A program made the translations under genes and the position numbers. 7,726 nt of DNA from positions 1-7,726 of the forward strand of contig JANOYU010000004.1 of the NCBI GenBank assembly GCA_031429035.1. The letters are read 5' to 3'. Within the stretch, counting starts at the first letter, position 1; every line of letters starts with the position of its first letter. Source of the stretch: Methylotenera_A sp031429035. Its GTDB lineage: Bacteria; Pseudomonadota; Gammaproteobacteria; Burkholderiales; Methylophilaceae. The notes beneath the pieces are model-generated. The model had not been told where the DNA came from. It searched no databases and saw only the letters and a list, made by a program, of their open reading frames with translations. Of this stretch, positions 5,701-7,726 are shown one piece after another.

Positions 5701-6969
5701 ATGGCATCAAGAAACATTTTAGTGGTGGATGATGAAATTGGCATTCGCGAATTATTAAACGATATTTTGATGGATGAAGGCTATCAAGTGACCTTGGCCG
5801 AAAATGCCCAGGCAGCGCGCGATGCCCGCCTAAAGCAACGCCCAGATGTTGTATTGTTAGACATTTGGATGCCAGACTGTGATGGCATTAGCTTGCTAAA
5901 AGAATGGGGCAATGCTGCGCTGTTAACGATGCCAGTGGTGATGATGTCTGGCCATGGCACTATCGATACGGCTGTAGAGGCCACCCGCATTGGTGCTTTT
6001 GATTTTTTAGAAAAACCAATTGCCCTGCAAAAACTGCTTAAAACAGTAGCGGCCGCGTTAAAACATGCCGAAAATTTACCAAAAACCGAGATGAATCTAG
6101 CTAGCTTTGGCAAAAGTTTGGTGATTAACGAGCTAAAGCAACGCTTAGAGCAAGTTGCCAATACCAAAAATTCGCTTTTGCTAATTGGCAAAAAAGGTGG
6201 CAGTGTCGAGCTGTGCGCACGTTTTTTGCACGCTAAAGATACGCCATGGTTGGGTTTAACTGAATATGAAAAGCTTGCCACCGCGCCATTAGATTTATTA
6301 GGTCAGGCGCAAGGTGGTGTTATTTATGTTGATGAAGTTGTTGCGCTGAATAAAACCGAGCAAAAGGGCTTGCAATTATTATTGGCCAAGGCCGAGAAAT
6401 ATCAAGTGCGCGTGGTGTGCGCCAGCACCTTTAGCCTGCCACAATTGGCCGAAAAACTCGAATTCGACAATGTGCTGCTGCAAATGTTATCGAACAGCAC
6501 GTTAAAAATACCTGCATTAAACGATCACCGTGAAGATATACCCGACCTTGCCAGCGCAATGGCTAACTTGCAGGTAGAAACCGCAAATGCACAATATAAA
6601 ACCTTTGATGTAGCCGCACTCAATGCACTAAGAAACGCCGATTGGCCAGGTGACTTGGCCGAACTAGAAGCGGTTGTACATAATTTAATACTAAGCAGTT
6701 TAGAAGAAAAAATTACGCTGGCTGATGTAAGCCGCGTGCTGGAACAATTTAGCAGCAGCCCTGCTAGCCAAGAGCTAAAATTGCAGTCATCACCAGTGAA
6801 TTTAGCCTTGCCGCTGCGCGAAGCACGTGATGATTTTGAGCGTTTTTACTTTCAGCACCACATGGCGGTAATTAACAGCAATATGAGCAAACTGGCAGAG
6901 ATTTCTGGGCTAGAGCGCACGCATTTGTATCGCAAACTGAAGCAGCTTGGTATTAAAATTAAAGGCTAG
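5701..6969 (+). CDS. ntrX: NtrX-like response regulator with a degenerate AAA+ domain
   Basis: A 422-aa DNA-binding response regulator. The receiver domain (about 4-120) is complete: acidic pair D10/D11, phospho-accepting D54 in VVLLDIWMPD, S83 in MMSGHG, and K105 in FLEKPI. The central region (about 131-335) aligns with the sigma-54 activator AAA+ domain but is broken. The Walker A position reads GKKGGSVE (163-170) with valine for lysine. Walker B is kept (GGVIYVDEV, 205-213). The stretch between the two is tens of residues too short and has no GAFTGA. The FRxDLxxRL arginine fingers are replaced by FDNVLLQML (255-263), and WPGNVREL reads WPGDLAEL (315-322) with no sensor-II arginine. HREDIPDLA is kept. 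The C-terminal Fis-type helix-turn-helix is intact (MSKLAEISGLERTHLYRKLKQLGI, about 395-418). It should bind DNA under control of the kinase, but ATP hydrolysis and sigma-54 activation look impossible. It probably acts on ordinary promoters. Confidence 0.9.
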   Translation: MASRNILVVDDEIGIRELLNDILMDEGYQVTLAENAQAARDARLKQRPDVVLLDIWMPDCDGISLLKEWGNAALLTMPVVMMSGHGTIDTAVEATRIGAFDFLEKPIALQKLLKTVAAALKHAENLPKTEMNLASFGKSLVINELKQRLEQVANTKNSLLLIGKKGGSVELCARFLHAKDTPWLGLTEYEKLATAPLDLLGQAQGGVIYVDEVVALNKTEQKGLQLLLAKAEKYQVRVVCASTFSLPQLAEKLEFDNVLLQMLSNSTLKIPALNDHREDIPDLASAMANLQVETANAQYKTFDVAALNALRNADWPGDLAELEAVVHNLILSSLEEKITLADVSRVLEQFSSSPASQELKLQSSPVNLALPLREARDDFERFYFQHHMAVINSNMSKLAEISGLERTHLYRKLKQLGIKIKG

Positions 6970-7026
6970 CATTAAAAATTAAATACTAGTCATACACCTA
7001 TTTTATGTGCATCTTATTTGATACCG

Positions 7027-7067
7027 CTGTAAGCCGCATAGATGTTGGCTTACAGAGCAGTATTTTT
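7027..7067 (+). terminator. Probable rho-independent terminator of the rsmB-ntrYX operon
   Basis: CTGTAAGCC (7027-7035) and GGCTTACAG (7047-7055) form a perfect 9-bp stem with an 11-base loop. Outer ATAC (7021-7024) can also pair with GTAT (7060-7063). A run of five T (7063-7067) follows within eight bases. It begins 58 bases after the regulator stop, in the 145-base gap between two convergent genes. The T-run is somewhat displaced from the main stem, so efficiency is uncertain. Confidence 0.55.
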
Positions 7068-7092
7068 CTCTCGCATATAGTTTGTTAAAGAT

Positions 7093-7111
7093 TTGCTTAA
7101 AAATTAAGCAA
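7093..7111 (-). terminator. AT-rich hairpin just after the xth stop, possible terminator
   Basis: TTGCTTAA (7093-7100) and TTAAGCAA (7104-7111) are exact reverse complements around a 3-base loop, three bases beyond the xth stop codon on the minus strand. Both strands lack a long U-tract after the stem, and the stem has only two G-C pairs. It may act as a weak terminator or as 3'-end protection for xth. Confidence 0.35.
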
Positions 7112-7114
7112 TTG

Positions 7115-7726
7115 CTAATCGGTAATCGTCAGAACAACGGGTGTGTGGTCACTAGGGCGTTCTAGCTTGCGTGGCGCTTTGTCAATTTCGCATTTTTCGC
7201 ATTTACTTTTCAAGCCATCGCTCACCAAAATATGGTCAATGCGCATGCCAAAATTGCGCCTAAAACCCATCATGCGATAATCCCACCAGCTAAAACTTTT
7301 TTCGGGCTGTTCAAATAATCTAAAACTATCATTCAAGCCCAGCGCGGCAATTTTTGCAAACATTTCACGCTCTTTCGGCGAAACCAAAATCTGCCCAATC
7401 CACGCTGCAGGGTCGTGGCAATCGCGGTCTTCTGGCGCAATGTTGTAATCGCCTAATAAAACCAAGTTGGGGTATTTTTTCAGTTCAATTTCTAGCCAAC
7501 TGATTAAAGCGCTTAGCCAGCGCATTTTGTATTCGTATTTTTCGCTGTCTACCGCTTGGCCGTTCACAATATACACACAAATCACGCGGATGCCATTAAT
7601 GGTTGCCGAAATCACGCGGCTCTGTTCATCGTCAAAGCCCGCAATACCGTGTTCAACATCAGTCATTTCGTGTGTGCTTAAAATCGCCACGCCGTTGTAA
7701 GTTTTTTGGCCAAGGTGAATCGCGTT
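7115..7726 (-). CDS. xth: Exonuclease III (AP endonuclease), N-terminus outside the window
   Basis: The gene runs leftward from the right edge; 203 residues plus a TAG stop (7115-7117) are present. The first visible residues, NAIHLGQKTYNGVAILST, match the family signature GQKTYNGVAIL, so the Met at 7690 is internal and not the start. Active-site elements of the EEP/ExoIII fold in order: LLGDYNIAPEDRD (catalytic Asp and Asn; E. coli D151/N153), SWWDYR, MRIDHILVS (E. coli D229 position) and the final SDHTPVVL (D258/H259). The metal-ligand glutamate near the N-terminus is outside the window. The enzyme cleaves DNA at abasic sites and removes nucleotides 3' to 5' in base excision repair. It lies convergent to the regulator gene and is unrelated to that operon. 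Confidence 0.94.
   Translation of the reverse strand, partial: NAIHLGQKTYNGVAILSTHEMTDVEHGIAGFDDEQSRVISATINGIRVICVYIVNGQAVDSEKYEYKMRWLSALISWLEIELKKYPNLVLLGDYNIAPEDRDCHDPAAWIGQILVSPKEREMFAKIAALGLNDSFRLFEQPEKSFSWWDYRMMGFRRNFGMRIDHILVSDGLKSKCEKCEIDKAPRKLERPSDHTPVVLTITD

Noticed and set aside
5784..6281. 165-codon antisense frame inside the regulator gene
   Set aside because: It mirrors the receiver and AAA+ region; the length follows from the codon use of the real gene, and the translation has no recognisable motif.
7467..7700. 77-codon + strand frame within xth
   Set aside because: Antisense to well-conserved exonuclease III sequence with all visible active-site motifs.

Overview
The window looks like a chromosomal segment of an AT-rich betaproteobacterium. 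The order htpX - rsmB - DUF4390 gene - ntrY-type kinase - ntrX-type regulator is the layout I know from betaproteobacteria, and the modest GC content makes Methylophilaceae-like relatives (Methylotenera type) plausible. Genus-level placement is inference, not shown by the sequence.

Layout. Positions 1-181 hold the C-terminal end of an M48 metalloprotease (HtpX). Next comes an orphan four-helix membrane protein (203-559). The stretch from about 570 to 1346 is accessory DNA. It starts with a compound palindromic region (575-796, three nested or adjacent inverted repeats). A 28-bp dispersed-type repeat follows in three copies (833-860, 909-936 inverted, 1313-1340 inverted). Copies two and three bracket a small stand-alone GIY-YIG nuclease gene (1007-1309). 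From 1435 a tight + strand cluster runs to 6969: rsmB (16S rRNA m5C methyltransferase, TTG start), an exported DUF4390 protein that overlaps it, a 754-aa NtrY-like membrane histidine kinase, and an NtrX-like response regulator with a strong Shine-Dalgarno overlapping the kinase stop codon. A likely terminator at 7027-7067 closes the cluster. On the minus strand an exonuclease III gene (xth) enters from the right edge and converges on it.

How the parts work together. The kinase and regulator form one two-component system. The kinase senses across the membrane and by a cytoplasmic PAS domain, and the regulator carries an intact receiver domain and a Fis-type DNA-binding helix-turn-helix. Its central AAA+ domain is strikingly degenerate: no Walker A lysine, no GAFTGA loop, no arginine fingers. 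It therefore probably does not activate sigma-54 polymerase.

The two most interesting features are this pseudo-ATPase regulator and the repeat-bracketed GIY-YIG gene. The latter resembles a REPIN plus nuclease arrangement, reminiscent of REP/RAYT systems but with an unrelated nuclease.
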